Below are positions 12,201 to 27,200 of a DNA stretch of 64,000 nucleotides, one piece after another. The stretch spans positions 64,441,420-64,505,419 of the forward strand of contig NC_087247.1 in the NCBI RefSeq assembly GCF_037042905.1, written 5' to 3'. The DNA is from Lytechinus pictus (taxonomy: Eukaryota > Echinodermata > Echinoidea > Temnopleuroida > Toxopneustidae). Position numbers and translations under genes: made by a program. Each line of letters begins with the position of its first letter. The first letter of the stretch is position 1. The notes beneath the pieces are model-generated. The model made no database searches. It had not been told where the DNA came from and saw only the letters and a program-made list of their open reading frames with translations.

Positions 12201-15200
12201 TGGAACATTCTTGATTGTACAACAGCTATTTAAACTGATAAAGCAGCAACTTCTGAATTAGTGGTTCACATGTTAAAATAATGTCAAATAAACTTTGGAA
12301 AAGCTGTCAGTGTGCACTGTTAATATAATCAACACATGTCACCTTTTAAAGCCCTGAAGTATGCTGTTAAATGGAAAAAAAAAAAGAAGGTTTAAATTGC
12401 ATCTATAGGCAAGTCAATAAATGTGTGAAAAAAAATCATAATAGAAAGATTTACACTCCAGAATTAGACTTTGTATTGGCTCTGCATCCAGCTAAAGAAA
12501 GTTTAAGAAGTTTGGCTCATGGCAGATGAACTTTCAACATTCAACCTTATGTATGAAACTAACCTTTGATTTCTTTGGCATTGAGGTGAACTGCTTGTTT
12601 AGCCCCTTTCTCATCTTTAGTCTTGGTTTCATCTGGATGACCTTGATCTTCCTCACTATCATCTGCATCATTCTCATCAACAGCAGCATCTAAAGAATCC
12701 TTCAATTCCTTCTGTAACCAGGTTGGGATCTAGTATAAGAACAGGGCAATATTCAATGAAAGCATCATCAACAAAAATGAAATACTTTGACAGCCGCCAT
12801 ATTATCATTCAACGAGCCAGCGGAGGGGAAATAACAGGCGAAACGAGGCCTAGAGGCTTTTTCAGTTTTCCTATGAAGCTGGGAGCATCACAAATCCTCA
12901 TCAGTCTACAGTGCACCAAGGTATTCTTTTTGACTTCTTTAGAAATGGGAAGCTGTATGAATTAATTTATTGTTCCTTGTGACTCCATTCTTGAAACCTT
13001 TTTTGTTTAAGATATAAACACAAGCACATTACTAACGTTTTGTAATTAATATCTAGATGTATCATGAGACGAACAACTCATCTGACGAATCAATCTTACA
13101 TGATGCCTCAGTCAAATCCACATACAATTATCCATGTTGTGTTAAGCAGTCTAAAATTAAAGTTCTGTATTAATTGGTTCTAAAGCTGATCGTGGGTGAA
13201 GTGCTGATTTATATAGGTGACTTTCTTTGATAATGGTTATTGTGTATGTTTAAAAGATTATTACACAAAACATAATGTAAGATTCTGTGGGCAACAACTA
13301 AAGGCTTGACAAATAATATTTCCCTCTTGCAAAAGAAAGATATGCGCATATGCATTCAATCTGGTTTCAGAGACCATTCATGTATAATGCCTATTTATGA
13401 GATTAACATATATTATTCTGTTATGTTTCATCATCTTATCACGTATGTGATTGTAAATTGGAACATGCATAAAACAATAAATAAAGATATATGTATTTCT
13501 CACATTTCCTTGTGTATCAAGTTCTGATGCTTCTGAGCTGGTATATTCATCCCCTGCATCATTACTAAGATTAGATGGTTGACCAGTACTTTCAGCAGAA
13601 TTCAGAAGGCTGTTATTACTCCTGCATAAAATAACACAATATAATAGGAGAAACATTTATTACTATGTAGTGCATTATATAAACTTGAAACAATAGAGCT
13701 AAAGAAAAAATGGGTTTATAATGATTTTCATAATATACAATCAGAACTGTTAAATTTTGTTGACTTTTGAAATATAGTTAAAGGAAACATAATATTTGAA
13801 ATTATTGAATCTAAAGTTCATCAAGATCATTTCATTTTTTTTTTCTTCAGCAATTTATCATGCAAAAATCTTCAAGATTGAATGATGTAGGAGAGCTAAA
13901 AAGAAGATGGTTCAGATGTGAGTTAACTTAAAAGAAACTGTTCTAATTGCTTCAATGTTCAATCAGTATTAAAACTCATACAAATATTCATGATTAAATT
14001 AACAAAAATACATATTTTGTACCTACTGTAAAAATACAATATCCTTTTTTTAGATAAAAAATGCCTTTAATTAATATATCTGTGTACTTACAGTTTCCTG
14101 AGGAAATTTCTTCTCTTTCTCTTGGATTTCTTCCTTGGCAGAGGACAGCTGGTTTCCAATTGAACAAATATGTTTTCTCCTTGGCAGAACACTTGACTTA
14201 GACTGAGTTCATATGATTCATCATTACTCTCGGAACCAAGCCTGACAAATACATCAAGAGAAATTTAAATATTGTTATACTTTAAGACATTAATGTTATA
14301 CATGTAGAGTCAATCTCCATCATTCTCTAATCTAGAAGTATATTCCAATTGAAATGGAGATGTGTTAATTTGCACATAACTATGTCAAATATATATATTG
14401 AGACATTTCCTGTTTTCTCTACTTCAAAATGTTAATGTTAATAAAGTTGAATGATTTCAAAAGTAGTATAACCCTTTGCGTGCGACGGGCTTCCACAGAA
14501 GCCCAGCGAGTCGTTCACTTAGCTACGACGGGCTTCTACAGAAGCCAAGATTTGTTTGGTTTAAGTCGATGAAGTTTTTCAGCTTTTTCGTAATTGTTAT
14601 GTACTAAAACCCTTGCCACTATTCCCTTTATAAACCTATTTCGACAACCAAATGAAAAAAATATACAGCTACGTGGGGAAAAATCCCCAAAATAGGGAAT
14701 CATTTCAACTTTACCCAAATTTTTTGTTGGAGTCAGACGGGGAGGATAAATTTTGTGACGTGCACGTACGCGTGTGCATTAGGCCTGATCACGTGATTTG
14801 ATCCATATCGTTGTTCTGAAAGATAAGCTAAAAATCTTTTCTGCAAGATCGTCACGTAATAAGCTACGCGTTTATTCACCATTTTCGTCTTATTTGTTTC
14901 ATCAAGGAGATATCACTCTAGATAGAATGATATGTCCTTGGTTTCATCGATCGATTGTATTTTCAGAAAAACAAAAAGCTTGTAATGTCTTAGTACTTTG
15001 AGCTGATCTCGGTGCACTTTTGAACTTTTTCCCTCCCCATCATCCCTCTTCTCATTATTTTTGTCTACTATTCTGAAAAAAAGAGAAAAGAAAGCAGTTT
15101 AGCACACCATTCATCTTATGCTCTTTTCAAAAGGGAAACGTCCATGTAGTTCATGATATCGGCACTACCCAAACAAAAGAATGTCTGGGCGGCCACTCAA

Positions 15201-18200
15201 ACAAATTCCTTCTGAAAAGAGCAGGATACAGATGGTCAATTAACGCCCCGAACAAAAGGAAGATTAGTGTTTATCGGCAGGATTACCTATTGAATGCTTT
15301 TCGTACTTAGCAATACAAAAAGTTTTTATGAATACTTTTTTTTCGACCAACATACCGTATCTAAAGAAAAAAAAATTGTCTCAATGACCGACAACACAGG
15401 TGCTTATGACATCCGTCAGTGATTCATATTGCATAAAAGCGCTTCCCCTGGGTGATGGTGCATATAAGGATGAAAGAAGAATCATTTAGGGAAATGACAG
15501 AATTTTTTTTTTCAGATGTCACGGAGAACGAGAGACAATGAGAGACAGAGATAAAAGGGGAAATAGACAAGTGCGCTTTTGCTAAAATTCCATGAATATC
15601 TACTTAAATGAATAACAACGTGACTTTATTTTTTTGTTAGATTAATTAAAAAAAAAATCCCAAAACGTTTGTTTGTCGCAACTCGGTCCTCAGACCCTTG
15701 TCAAACTGATGACTTGTTATTATTATTTTTGTTTGACCTAGCCCCCCCCCCGATGGAAATGTTCTGACCTACAGTCTAATATTGCTTGTTTGTCTCCTCT
15801 CTCCTATTTTCTGTTTTTAATTGCGAGTAAAGATAAGAATAAAGACCGTCCTGGCCAGTTTTTTTCCCCGTTATGACCAAAAAAAAAAAAAAAAAAAAAA
15901 AATCGCATTTGGGGCGCTTACCATGGTTAGCATCCAAACCAAAATATTTGGAAAAAGATTTATGTTATACCGGGACAGCAATGTTTTTTTTATGGTGCAG
16001 GGTTTGAGCTGTGGGACGGGGGTGAATCGGCTTAAAAAAATCTAAATTTTTTAATTCATGTCATTTTACAGAATGAATTTATAACAGGTTAGGTTTTAGA
16101 AGCTCTTTATCTTATTCTCCTTTTTTCTCCCAGATGAAAATTTTTGCATTGAAAAGTTGACGGAAACATAATCACTTCAAATGATAAAACCAATAATGAA
16201 CTAAAAGTTTCCTCGCCTGAAATGGAGGAAATACATGTAGAATGATATATGATGAGAAATTACGTTAAGGCACCCACTATAAAGAAAACACGTTTGTCTG
16301 GCGTGTCACCCGACAGAACCCTCTCAATCCTACAAACTTTTATTCATGTTTGACCTACACCCCCCCCAAAAAAAAGGTTGATACCGACCCAAATTTTATT
16401 GATTTTCCTACTTTTTCGCGAATTTCTTTCTTTCTTTTTTACCGGCGAATAGCGTGGTAGAAAAGATTCATATAGAAAAAAAAATTGTTTCCGTTACTGC
16501 AAACATTTGGGGCGCTTACCCTGGTTAGCATCAAAACCAAAATATCTGATTTTTTAAATAAAAACAGGGGCCGCTGAGCGTTTTGATAATGGAGGGGTTG
16601 AGCTGAATGTGGGAGGGAGTGGACTGGCCAAAAAAAAATCAAAAATTTATATAGACTTCAGATTTTTTGTACATGTTTGCTGAAAGGGGTGAGGACTGAA
16701 ACTTCCTACCAACTCCGCAGCCTCTGTACTATTAGATAGAACGATTAAAACGAAAGAGACAAAAATGAATTCTAACTATTAGGAATGTTTTTTTATAATT
16801 TATTTATTACTTTGTTTTCGGTTGTGAAATCAAGGAGACAAATTAAAAATAGAACAAAACGAAAGAACAAATACAAAAAATTGCTGATGCTATAATTTAT
16901 TCAAGAAAAAATACTTTCTCTTACTTTCAGTAATTGCTAGCATGGCTCTTTTTTAGGGAAAAGTAAGATAAAGAAAGAAATGTAGAAAGTGACAAGAAGA
17001 GAGTTGGGAGGTATGATTTTAGACTTACAAATTTAGTCACTTTTAATCGTTTAACTCTGAAATAATTTCAGGATATTACAAATTGAATACCGGTGCGCAA
17101 ACTTCAGGAACAAAATTATTTTATCATAGCTGCATGGAAAATCGAATTAAATGAGACATATAATTTATGAAAAAATCTCAAAAATGTCTTTTTGTGAAAG
17201 ATTGAGGCCTCTGTCTTGCCATAACCCTAAGCCCCAAGTTCACAAAAAATAGTTTAGTCGTGCATTTTTATACCGTGATCCTCATCATCATTTTGTCTTT
17301 TGCGAAAGATATCTACCTACTTTATCAATATAGAAAATGGAAGATGATATAAAATTTATTGTGAAGTGACAGTTACAATAGTGATTTTAAAAGGTTTTTC
17401 GGGATATTAATTGGAGAAACGGGGGGGGGGGGGGGGGGGACCCCTAAATTTTCGACATGATGACCATGATGCAATTGGACGAGAGGCCCAAAATGCAACC
17501 ATCTCCGATCAATACAAGTTGGCAAAATCAAGGCATACTCTCGGAACCGTTTCCAATGAAGAGAGAGAGGGGGAGACGTAAGATGTAATGTAAAATGACA
17601 GGTACTGAGAAGAAAAAAATAGAGAGAAAGGATTGAGGGGGATGGGGGCGGGTATATACCTTGTAATCCAAATCGGGGAGAAGGAAGACGATACAGATAT
17701 AATTTAAATGAAAAGAACTCAGAGAAAAAAGGGTGTAGAAGGGAGGGGATATAGAAAGACGATAGATATAAGGGAATGAAAGCGGTAGAAAATACATTTA
17801 CTTACAGGTTAGAAACCAGAGAAAGGGAAAACAAGGAAATCCCTAATTGGTACCGTTTAATAAATACATGTACATTTTATATTGACAAACGCGCAATAAT
17901 TTAAGCAAATTTACCATCCGCCAGTCAAATAGAAGGATTTCAGTAGCTTTTTAAAACGAACCCCTGTTACACTTTTGAACCCCCCCCCCCCCGCTTTCTA
18001 TCGTTCTCTCATCTTATTGCTCTTATTTTTGTCTTCTATTTCAAAGGAAATAAACAGAAAATAAAGCAATTTAGAACACCGTTTATCCTCTGCTCTTTTG
18101 AAAGTGAAAACGTCCACGCAGTTCTTGATCTTGGCACTCAAAACAAAAGAAAGTCATGGCGGACGCTCAAACAAATTCCTTATAAAAAGAGCAGGAGACA

Positions 18201-21200
18201 AATAGCCAATGCCCTGAATAAAAGGAAGATTAGTGTATTTCGTCAGGATGACCTACTGAATGCTTTTCGTATTTAGCAATACAAAAATCTCTTAGGAATA
18301 CTGCTTTTCATATTACGACAGTAAAATTAAAAAAAGTAAATGTTTATTCACTTATTGACAAAACATGCAGGCGCTTAAGACATGGCAAGAACATTTTCTT
18401 CTTGAGCATGACAGTGCTTTCTTCATAAAAAATACAATTTCCCCTGGGTGATGATACACATAGGGATGGAAGAAGATGCAAGTGAGATTAAAAAAAGAAT
18501 AAAAAATGCAAATCGAGATACATGTATAGGAGAATGATGAAACGACAGAAGGATGAGAGGGGAAAAAAGAGAAAATAGACCATGCAAACAGGTATAATGT
18601 AAACCATAATGTGCACTTTTGCTATTGCATGAATATTTACTTATAAAGAATTATAGATTAGCTGAATGTGGGAGGGAGTGATCCGGCCAAAACAAAATCA
18701 CAAGTTTATGGACTTTGCGTTTTTGTATACTTTTGCTGAATGGAGGGGGGGGGGGGTGGACTGACGCCTCCTACAGACTCCAACGCCTCTGTACTATTTA
18801 ATTGAACGATTAAAAAGAGAGAGACAAAACGGGATATAAATATTTCATGATTTTTTTATTACTTTTGTTTTCGGTTGTGAAAAAAACAGAACGGTTAAAA
18901 AATGAATAAAATGAAAGAACAAAATAAAATACTTTTAATTTAGATGCTACAATTTCAAAAGATAAAAATAATTTACTTTCTCTCATTGTGACGAACAGTA
19001 ATCGGTAGCATGGTTATTTTTGGAGGGAAAAGGGAGATAGAAAAATGAAACGTAGAACGAGACGAGGAGAGCGTTGGGAGGTATGATTTCAGATCCACTA
19101 TTTGAGTCACATTAATTTTATCCCCTTCACTCTTTGAAATTGCAACAGGAAAACAGATCGAATACTGGTATGCAATCTTCAGGAACAAAATTATTTTTAT
19201 TACAAACAATAATTCATGAAAAGAAGAAACCAAAGGCGATTTTTTAGTGAAACATTGAGGTCACCGTCTTGAAGCCCAGAAGCCAAAAATCACAAATTAT
19301 AGTCTCGGACTTTCGTTGCGCAGTATCATCATTGTACCTGCAAGGGAATATTTACCCTTTTTTATTCATTCTGGAAAATAAAGGTATTTGGTATGCTGTG
19401 ATTTCACCCAAAACGGATTATCGTTGTAATTATACACTTTGCAAATGATCTCTATACAAGGGACTAAAGAGACCATTTATGATCGAGTAGCGTGACAATA
19501 GGCAAATAAAAAAGCACTAGAGCAGACAACAAAGCGGTATTGATCGAACCCGACCCGTCCGTGCGTGCTGAATGCCCTTACGCATTTTTGTACACAGTGC
19601 CTATTGACTTGGGAAAAAGCGAAGATTTGACAAAATAACACGACTATTTCCTAGTAAATTTCTTAACTATTCTGTTGATTTGAGAAGCTAAACCTTCATT
19701 TCTAGAAAGGAAAATGTCTGATATTTCATCTTTACATTTACTAAAAATCCTGAAAATACTTCAGTTTGGCGCAATTAGCAATTGTTTAGGAAAACACCAC
19801 CACAGATCCAAATACCAGCAATGTACCAAAACGGCTCCGCCGCAGGGAGAGGTATCCGGTTTTGCAGGCCCGCACGCAAAGGGTTAAGATTACATAAAGA
19901 TGTATTTTGGTACAAGCTCACATCTATCTATCGACACACTCCTCAATCCACAATACCCCTTCAAAGGACTCTCATCTATCAAGAAGTCCTTCCCAGATAC
20001 AATCAGAATATTGAACTCCTTGCCAGATAAACAAGCTAAACATCTCCTTTAAACTCTATACATAAGAGACACTTTGTTAAAAAGAGCAACAATTTGAACA
20101 ATAACCAACTTTGTAGCAATATTCTATGGGGAACTCACACCTGACCTGCCAAGTATAGTACAACAATACACCAGAATCAACTGGAAGACAGTCCCATGGA
20201 CTAAGATAATCTCAATGCTTTGCAAAATAAATGAAAGAAAAAGATACAATCATCTATTTACTTACTTTAATATAGGAGTTGGCTGAAGGAAGAGTTCAGA
20301 CCTCTCTATACTATCATTACTCATCTGACTAGTAGCACTAGTCATGTGACGACGATGACCACCACCTGATCCACCTAGTTGAAGAGAACATTTTTTTAAA
20401 ATACTACATTATAGAATGACATAGGATGGAATGTCCTTGTGGGCCTGTAAATATCAAAGAAATTGTCAGATGATCGACAGATAGAGTCTTTGTCATAAAT
20501 ATGACAAGTAATGTGTTTCCTTTTTGTAAAGGGGTACCAGGCTGAAATTTCCATGATGAAATGCATTCTCTGTAATGAAGAAACATGATAGTATAAGAAA
20601 TTCAACAATGTGATGAAAGTGCATAATGTTGTTGGGGGTGATAAGGCCTAATAAGGCCAACATCTCAATTTTTATGGAAAACAACTTTATTTTTCTTTTA
20701 ATGACTAGAAAATATAGCAAGTGATGAACTGTTAAAATACCTCTATGACAAAACATGATATTACTAAGCCATTTAAGGGGAATGTAGTAAACTGCATAAC
20801 ATATTTTCACTCTCCTGGACATTACACATACGGTAGTTTGAAGTACATGTACAAGGCTTGTTTCACCAGCAGTGATCTAATATGCAATTTTATTACCTAT
20901 TATAGTAGTGATTTTTTTTACCTGATTGCTAAGAAAGCATGAATGCTAGTAAGCAAGCAACCAGAGGACCGACGACTTAAGGTCCTCTCCGAGGGACCTG
21001 GTAATGAGAATGAATGCCTTACCAAAGGGCACTGGCGCACCAAGTGGGAATCGAACCTGGGTCACCGGAATTCGAACCCTCCCCCCTCTACCGACTGAGC
21101 TATCGCACCTCCCTACATTGAACATGCACTTATTCTACATATTACAGGCACTTTACAATAAATAATGTAACAAAGTTAATACAATAGTGCTTATATGTTA

Positions 21201-24200
21201 TGCAGAGCTGTGTCAAGTCATATGATCAAAGGAACAAAAAAATGAGACTTTGTTTGGATGATCCATTCAAATATGAACCAAATGCAAAATAAAGGACTAC
21301 ACAGTGCAGCCGGAAAAAAATAAACAAAGAATTATCAATGCTTTATCATATCTTAATCACAAATAATGACAAATTACCAATCATTGCAAAGCTTTGAGCC
21401 TCCCTTTTCATTTCATATAATATAGACAATTTCTCATTCATGCATGGTTAAGTAAAAAAAATCTGAAGGACACCCAAAAATAGTTTTACAGATGGTAGTC
21501 TCAAATGTTCAAAATTATACTTAAATCAAAGAAAGGTCAAGGAATAACAAAGTTCTGTTCATTTGAAATAATACTTGAATTTCAATAATTTGAGGAAATG
21601 AAGACAATCTATAGGCCAGCTATTGGACAAATGCTGCAGTCACATTTCCCAAAGGTATCCGAACGGTGAGTTGAAAACAGCCGTTTTATGGATTTCTATA
21701 TGAACCACATACAGGACATACAGGAAGCTGGTACAAAAAATATTAAAAAAGTAGTTTTCGACTTGCCATAAGGCCATCGTAGGCAAGATGTGACAGAGCC
21801 ATTACCGGTACTTTGTTTTGTTGATGATCAGCCATGCATAAAACCCTTTGTGATAGCTATGGTAAGCAATCTGTGAAAACATTTTTTTTTTTTTTTACTG
21901 AAATCATGGAAATGCAAGCTTGGCTTTAATGTTTCCATGGTAATATTTTCTTTGATTAGGGTATCAAATTAAAGAGCAGAACTTTCTCGACATGTGATTT
22001 TCTTTATGAAATTTCAGATATTGTCCATCAAGTGATTTGGGGTATCTTTTTTTTCCAAATTGTTTTTGATCATTCATGCGTGAATGAATAGTTATATCAG
22101 ACATACCAGATAAAAGAGGAGACTCAAAGCTTTACAATGATGGTCTGTTTGTCTATTAAGTTATGATAAATCATCATTAATTCTCAGGGTTTTTTTTATT
22201 CTGGGATGCACTATTTAGATTGAAATGCTTGAATGTGATTTATACAATCAATGAACAAAATGAAAGTGAGGAGGATGGTACATTATCATTTTGCCAAACT
22301 CATCCACACCAAGCAGCCTTCTTATTAACTCTCATCAAGGTAAATTTTTGTCAAATTCATCAGTATCATTGTAAATTCTGTAATTTATTTTCATGTACTG
22401 TTTTCACATGAAATCCTGAATCATGACTAATAATATAGAAAAAAAATATAAATCAGACTTAAGTTATTGTTGAACGATCTGTATAAAGAAAAAAGATGAG
22501 GGAAGGCAAATGTACTTGATTAAGATCAAGGGCAATAATGAAATTTCCATTTGTGACAAGACATAAAATAAATTTAAAAGATGGCTACCCTCACATTGAA
22601 CACTGTGTGAACCATTATTCTAACTTTTGATAGCATGTAAGGAATAAACATTAAATGTGATGCAAAACAATTCTATATCAATATCATTACAAATGAAATT
22701 TTGCAGATTGAAATATTATATTTTCAAATTAAATATCCGATTCTTTCATAACTGAGATAAACTTTTTAGAAGTTGGATATAATAAAGTAACATGATTTAA
22801 TTTTCATGAGTTTATTTGAAATTCTGAGAACAATCACAAATAGCTGGATATCAAGTTCTGCTAAATCAGTGAGTGTTTTGATGATAAAACTACTAGCCAA
22901 AGATACATACAGTCTCAAAATTATTCAGGTGAGTCTGATTACTAGTATTATATTATAATGAGATAAAACCAACCCTTTGCAAGGCTTTAATAGCTTGTTT
23001 TTATCAAATACATGTATGTAGAGTATATGTGCAGTATTCTAATAGGTCATTATTATAGGTTATTTGTGTAATTATAGAGGGTGGTTGAGGAGGGGGATTT
23101 GAGATTATCACAGACACAATATGAAATATTTGTACAAAAACCAACAGCATTGCAATGCAATGCGTGCAATAGGCTAATAACTATGGTCTGCTCACTAGCA
23201 CAACATAAATGAATGAACGGTCACCTAAACTATAAGGATACATATTCAACAGGGAAAAATAAAATAAAACAGTAAACAATTTAGCAAGAAAAAAAAATGT
23301 TTGGACCACTAAGCTGATTTCAGTTCTTTAAAAGCAATTTCTGCATAATACACACATGTAGAATAAAATATTAAGAATATTCACATAAGAAAATAAAAAT
23401 TCTTAAAAAATAAAGTAAAGCAAGCAAAATCACTGCAATTTTTTTGGGAAAAAATCATGCAGGAATGACCAACTTACAATGCAGTAATTATCATTTTGAA
23501 AACTTGTAGGATATTATTTTAGGAGTAAACACCATTTTAACTTAAAATTTAATGAATTATCAGACCAAAATTATTTTTTTCTATTCATAATTAATGCTTT
23601 TTTTTTTTTTTTAGCTGAAGGTTACGTTAAAGGTAACAATTTGAATTGAATAGAAAGATAACTAAGCCCTTCACCCAAAAGTTTTTGCTTATTTTCTCAA
23701 AATAAGTACATGCACAGCTTGGGCAGTATGGGGGAACTCTTGATGTCACACACTCACTATATCTCTTGTATTTTATAAATATTCATATATCTATTTTCCT
23801 CATAAATATAAGTAACACATGGCCTGATTCAACCTTGAAATGTGAAGTTTCATATATTAATACACATCAATCTAAGAGCTTCTTTACTACAAAATTGAAA
23901 TATTTCAATTAAAGTTCATAAATCAAAAACAAATAGTAAATGTGTAACATCATCGGCTTTCTCATTTGCATATCAGACTTCACGTACATACATGTGTTTT
24001 ATAAAATAAAGTGAAACTTGAAAATGTTCTCTTTCACAACAAATATGATGAGATTTTCAGTGCGATGCTTGAGAATTTTTCTCTTTTTTAAAACCAACTT
24101 AAAGGAGAATGAAACTCTTGGAGCAAGTTAGCTTTTGTGAAAGCAGAAAAATCAAAGAATAAGATCAACAACAGTTTGAGTAAAATAGGACTAGCAATAG

Positions 24201-27200
24201 AAGAGTTATGAGCATTTGAATGTCGAGATCACTAATGCTATGGAGATCCTCCCATTGGCAATGCGACCAAGATCTATGATGTCACAGATGAACAACTCTC
24301 CCCTTTTGGACACTGAAAATATACCCCAAAACATCTCTTTTTGCTCATTCTAATCATATGACAAACGATTCATCAATGATATAATGTTGTGAAACGTCTG
24401 TACTTGTCCTCTCATAAAGAGAACACCTCACCTTGTGATAGACTCTATAAAAGTGAGAATATAAGTGAAATAAGTACTAAAGTAATGAGGGAGTTGTACG
24501 TGTGTGACATCACTGATCTTGGTCGCATTGCCAATTGGAGGATCTACATGGCATTAGTGATCTCAATATTCAAATGCTCATAACTTTCTTATTATTCATT
24601 CAATCTTCCTCAAACTTTCAACAATACGTTTCTTTGATTTTTCTCTTTGATATGGATTCAGCTGGTTTCAAGGGTTTCATTCTCCTTTAATATTGGGATA
24701 GACTTCACCAAGATGTTTGCAACAATGTCAATGATTGAAAATAACTTGGGAATGTAAAACTTGCCAAACAGATCTTATCAAATGGGGCTTCATATCATCC
24801 CATACAAATTTCATGTTAGTATGCATTTTCACCTAATATAGGTGGGTAAAATTACAAACCAAAAAGAGAAGTCAAATCTAAGAGGTGCTCATGATGAGAG
24901 GATTTAAAGTTCGAAATCATAAAAAAAAAGAAATAGAAAAAAGGAAAATAAAAAAAAGGGGGGGGGGGGCAAATAGGTATACATTAAGCCACAGAGTCTG
25001 AGACACAAAAACATATGAATTAAAAATTACACGTATCAGTAGTGTTTTTTTTAAACATCTATCATAATCTAAGAGTATATAGAAACAACATCAGTTGCCT
25101 GGCTGAAAGACTACAAATCTCTTGACAGCCCACGGAAAAAAACATACATGCATAATCTCTATCATTATGTTTGTCAAAATTTACCAGCAAAATACAAAGC
25201 AGCAATATTTCATGAAAGAAAATCATTACTGAGGGCATAGAAGAGCAAGAGCTTAGAAGGCTCCTTTTCAGTTACCAGAGAGTGTGACCTTATGAACTTT
25301 TAACAATCTTGGCAACATACACTACACACTAATACAAAGCAGGGAACATGGAAAATGCTTGTCTACTAAATGAATAATGATGGGACAGGCGTTTTTTGTT
25401 GGGTGAGCAATGAAACAAATGTGATGTATGCAAGCTATGTGATGCAACATCTTACCAGATTTGATGGCACTTTGTAGTGCCTGTTCAGTTATAGGTTCTT
25501 CTTTAGGCCAGACTTGGGGTGTAGCAGTTTGCATGCATGCAATGACCGAGTCAGCACAAATTACTGCAAGTACAGGCATCATGATTTCAAGCTTGTAATG
25601 GCCAACATTTTGCATTTTTTATCAAGACATTCAGCGAGTATATTCTGCCTTTAGAATATTAAACATATATAAACAAAACACATTTTGAAATAAATTTGAG
25701 TCACACTGTCCATGTATTAAAAAAGGAATGACAGAATGCATGTATTCATATATAAAAGAATATATTCTTCAAATATTGACTGTGTCATATAATTCTTTTC
25801 AGGATCAAGCAACCCAATAATGCTGTCATAGGTCACATTCATAAGAAAGCAAATAAAAACAGTGGGCTATTAGATAGAGATTTGATTCACTTTTATGAGA
25901 TTGCTTTCACTTGTACTCTACAATTATTACAGTAGATCAAGCAAAGCTGCCAATAGGCACTTAAGCATTTGAATAAATTCCTGCCAGATGAGACAAATGT
26001 AGATCAATGTATTTCTGAAGGATATTAGTTCTGCAATAGAATTTAAACCCTAAACCTTGCAATTGTACATGAGTTATACAATCATGATGCAGATATCATA
26101 TTCAGGACAACTTAATGAACCTTACAGTCAAGTCTCAGCACATATACTTCAGCATTTATTATGGGCAGGGCAATCATCTCTAAATCAAGATAGCTCATTA
26201 TATATATTTATGTCATTTAAAAAAATACTCTGACTCATTCTGTTGTTTTGCCATTTTCAAGAGCTTATAGCAGTAGGAAAGTTGATATAGTCTCCTTATT
26301 TCCTAAATTTCACTCACTTTATTCATATCAATAAATACTAACATTTTAATTAATCATCCATGAGTCCATAAGGGGGGGGGGGGGGTGACTATGACAAAGA
26401 GGATTGCATATAGATCCTGAAATTGAGCTTATGCAGTTAAGTATAATGTTGTTTGTCATAATTATAAAAATTGAATGTACCTGTTATTCTTGCATCTGGT
26501 GAAGCACTATAGGCCGATTTATCTCCATTTGGAAGAAACACACTGTCTGTACTATTAGGACGCTTCTGTCTTCCTCCTACTGGTGCACTCTTTACAACTA
26601 CCGGCCAATCAAAATTATTAAATTTAAAGGAATGTGGCCTTGCAGGTTCCTAGTAAAACACTCAGGCAACATAACATAATAATCATAGACTCTCAAACAC
26701 ATTCAACATTTCTGCCATTGACAGACCAAGAATATGTACCAAGCATCTGAAATTTTCAAACAATGACCTATGTGACCTCTGATCTTGTGAAGCAACAATG
26801 TAAACAGATCATCCTAACTCAGATATGCATGCATGAGCAAAGTTTGGAAAGGTGTCTTATTAATCCATGCAAGATAATTTCATTACCAATATTATAATTA
26901 ACATTATCATTACAATATAGACAAATATTATTTCATGAGTGATGATATATCATGAACAAGAAAAGGAGCATATATGATTATATTTACCTTCTGCTCTAGG
27001 AGTGGTTGCAACACTCAGTGTAGAGGAATCTTCAGCTGGTGCTGATGATGAAATAGAATACAATTATAAATGCTAGTAATAAATCATACTACTAAGGTAA
27101 TGTCAATTAATCAAGAAAAATATGAAGAGAAATTAACTTTCTTCTCTAAAATAGCCCATCATTTTTTATCATACATTCTAACTAAAAACAAACAAACCAC

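Larger units (their letters stand above)
14469..19886. mobile_element. 5.4-kb non-autonomous element with piggyBac-like ends
   Basis: Left end TAACCCTTTGCGTGCG (14469-14484) is the exact inverse of the right end CGCACGCAAAGGGTTA (19871-19886). The right flank reads TTAA before CCC, the left ATAA, fitting a TTAA target with one change. Known: piggyBac elements insert at TTAA and start CCC. No transposase-like ORF is visible inside. It occupies most of the 6.0-kb intron 21. A subterminal hairpin GGGCTTCCACAGAAGCCC follows the left end. Confidence 0.75.

Noticed and set aside
20493..20822. 109-codon minus-strand open frame
   Set aside because: Lies in intron 20 close to exon 21, composition non-protein-like, no similarity recognised.
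21040..21114. Functional tRNA gene (good A and B boxes)
   Set aside because: No closing acceptor stem and continues into a SINE body shared with 63150-63262.
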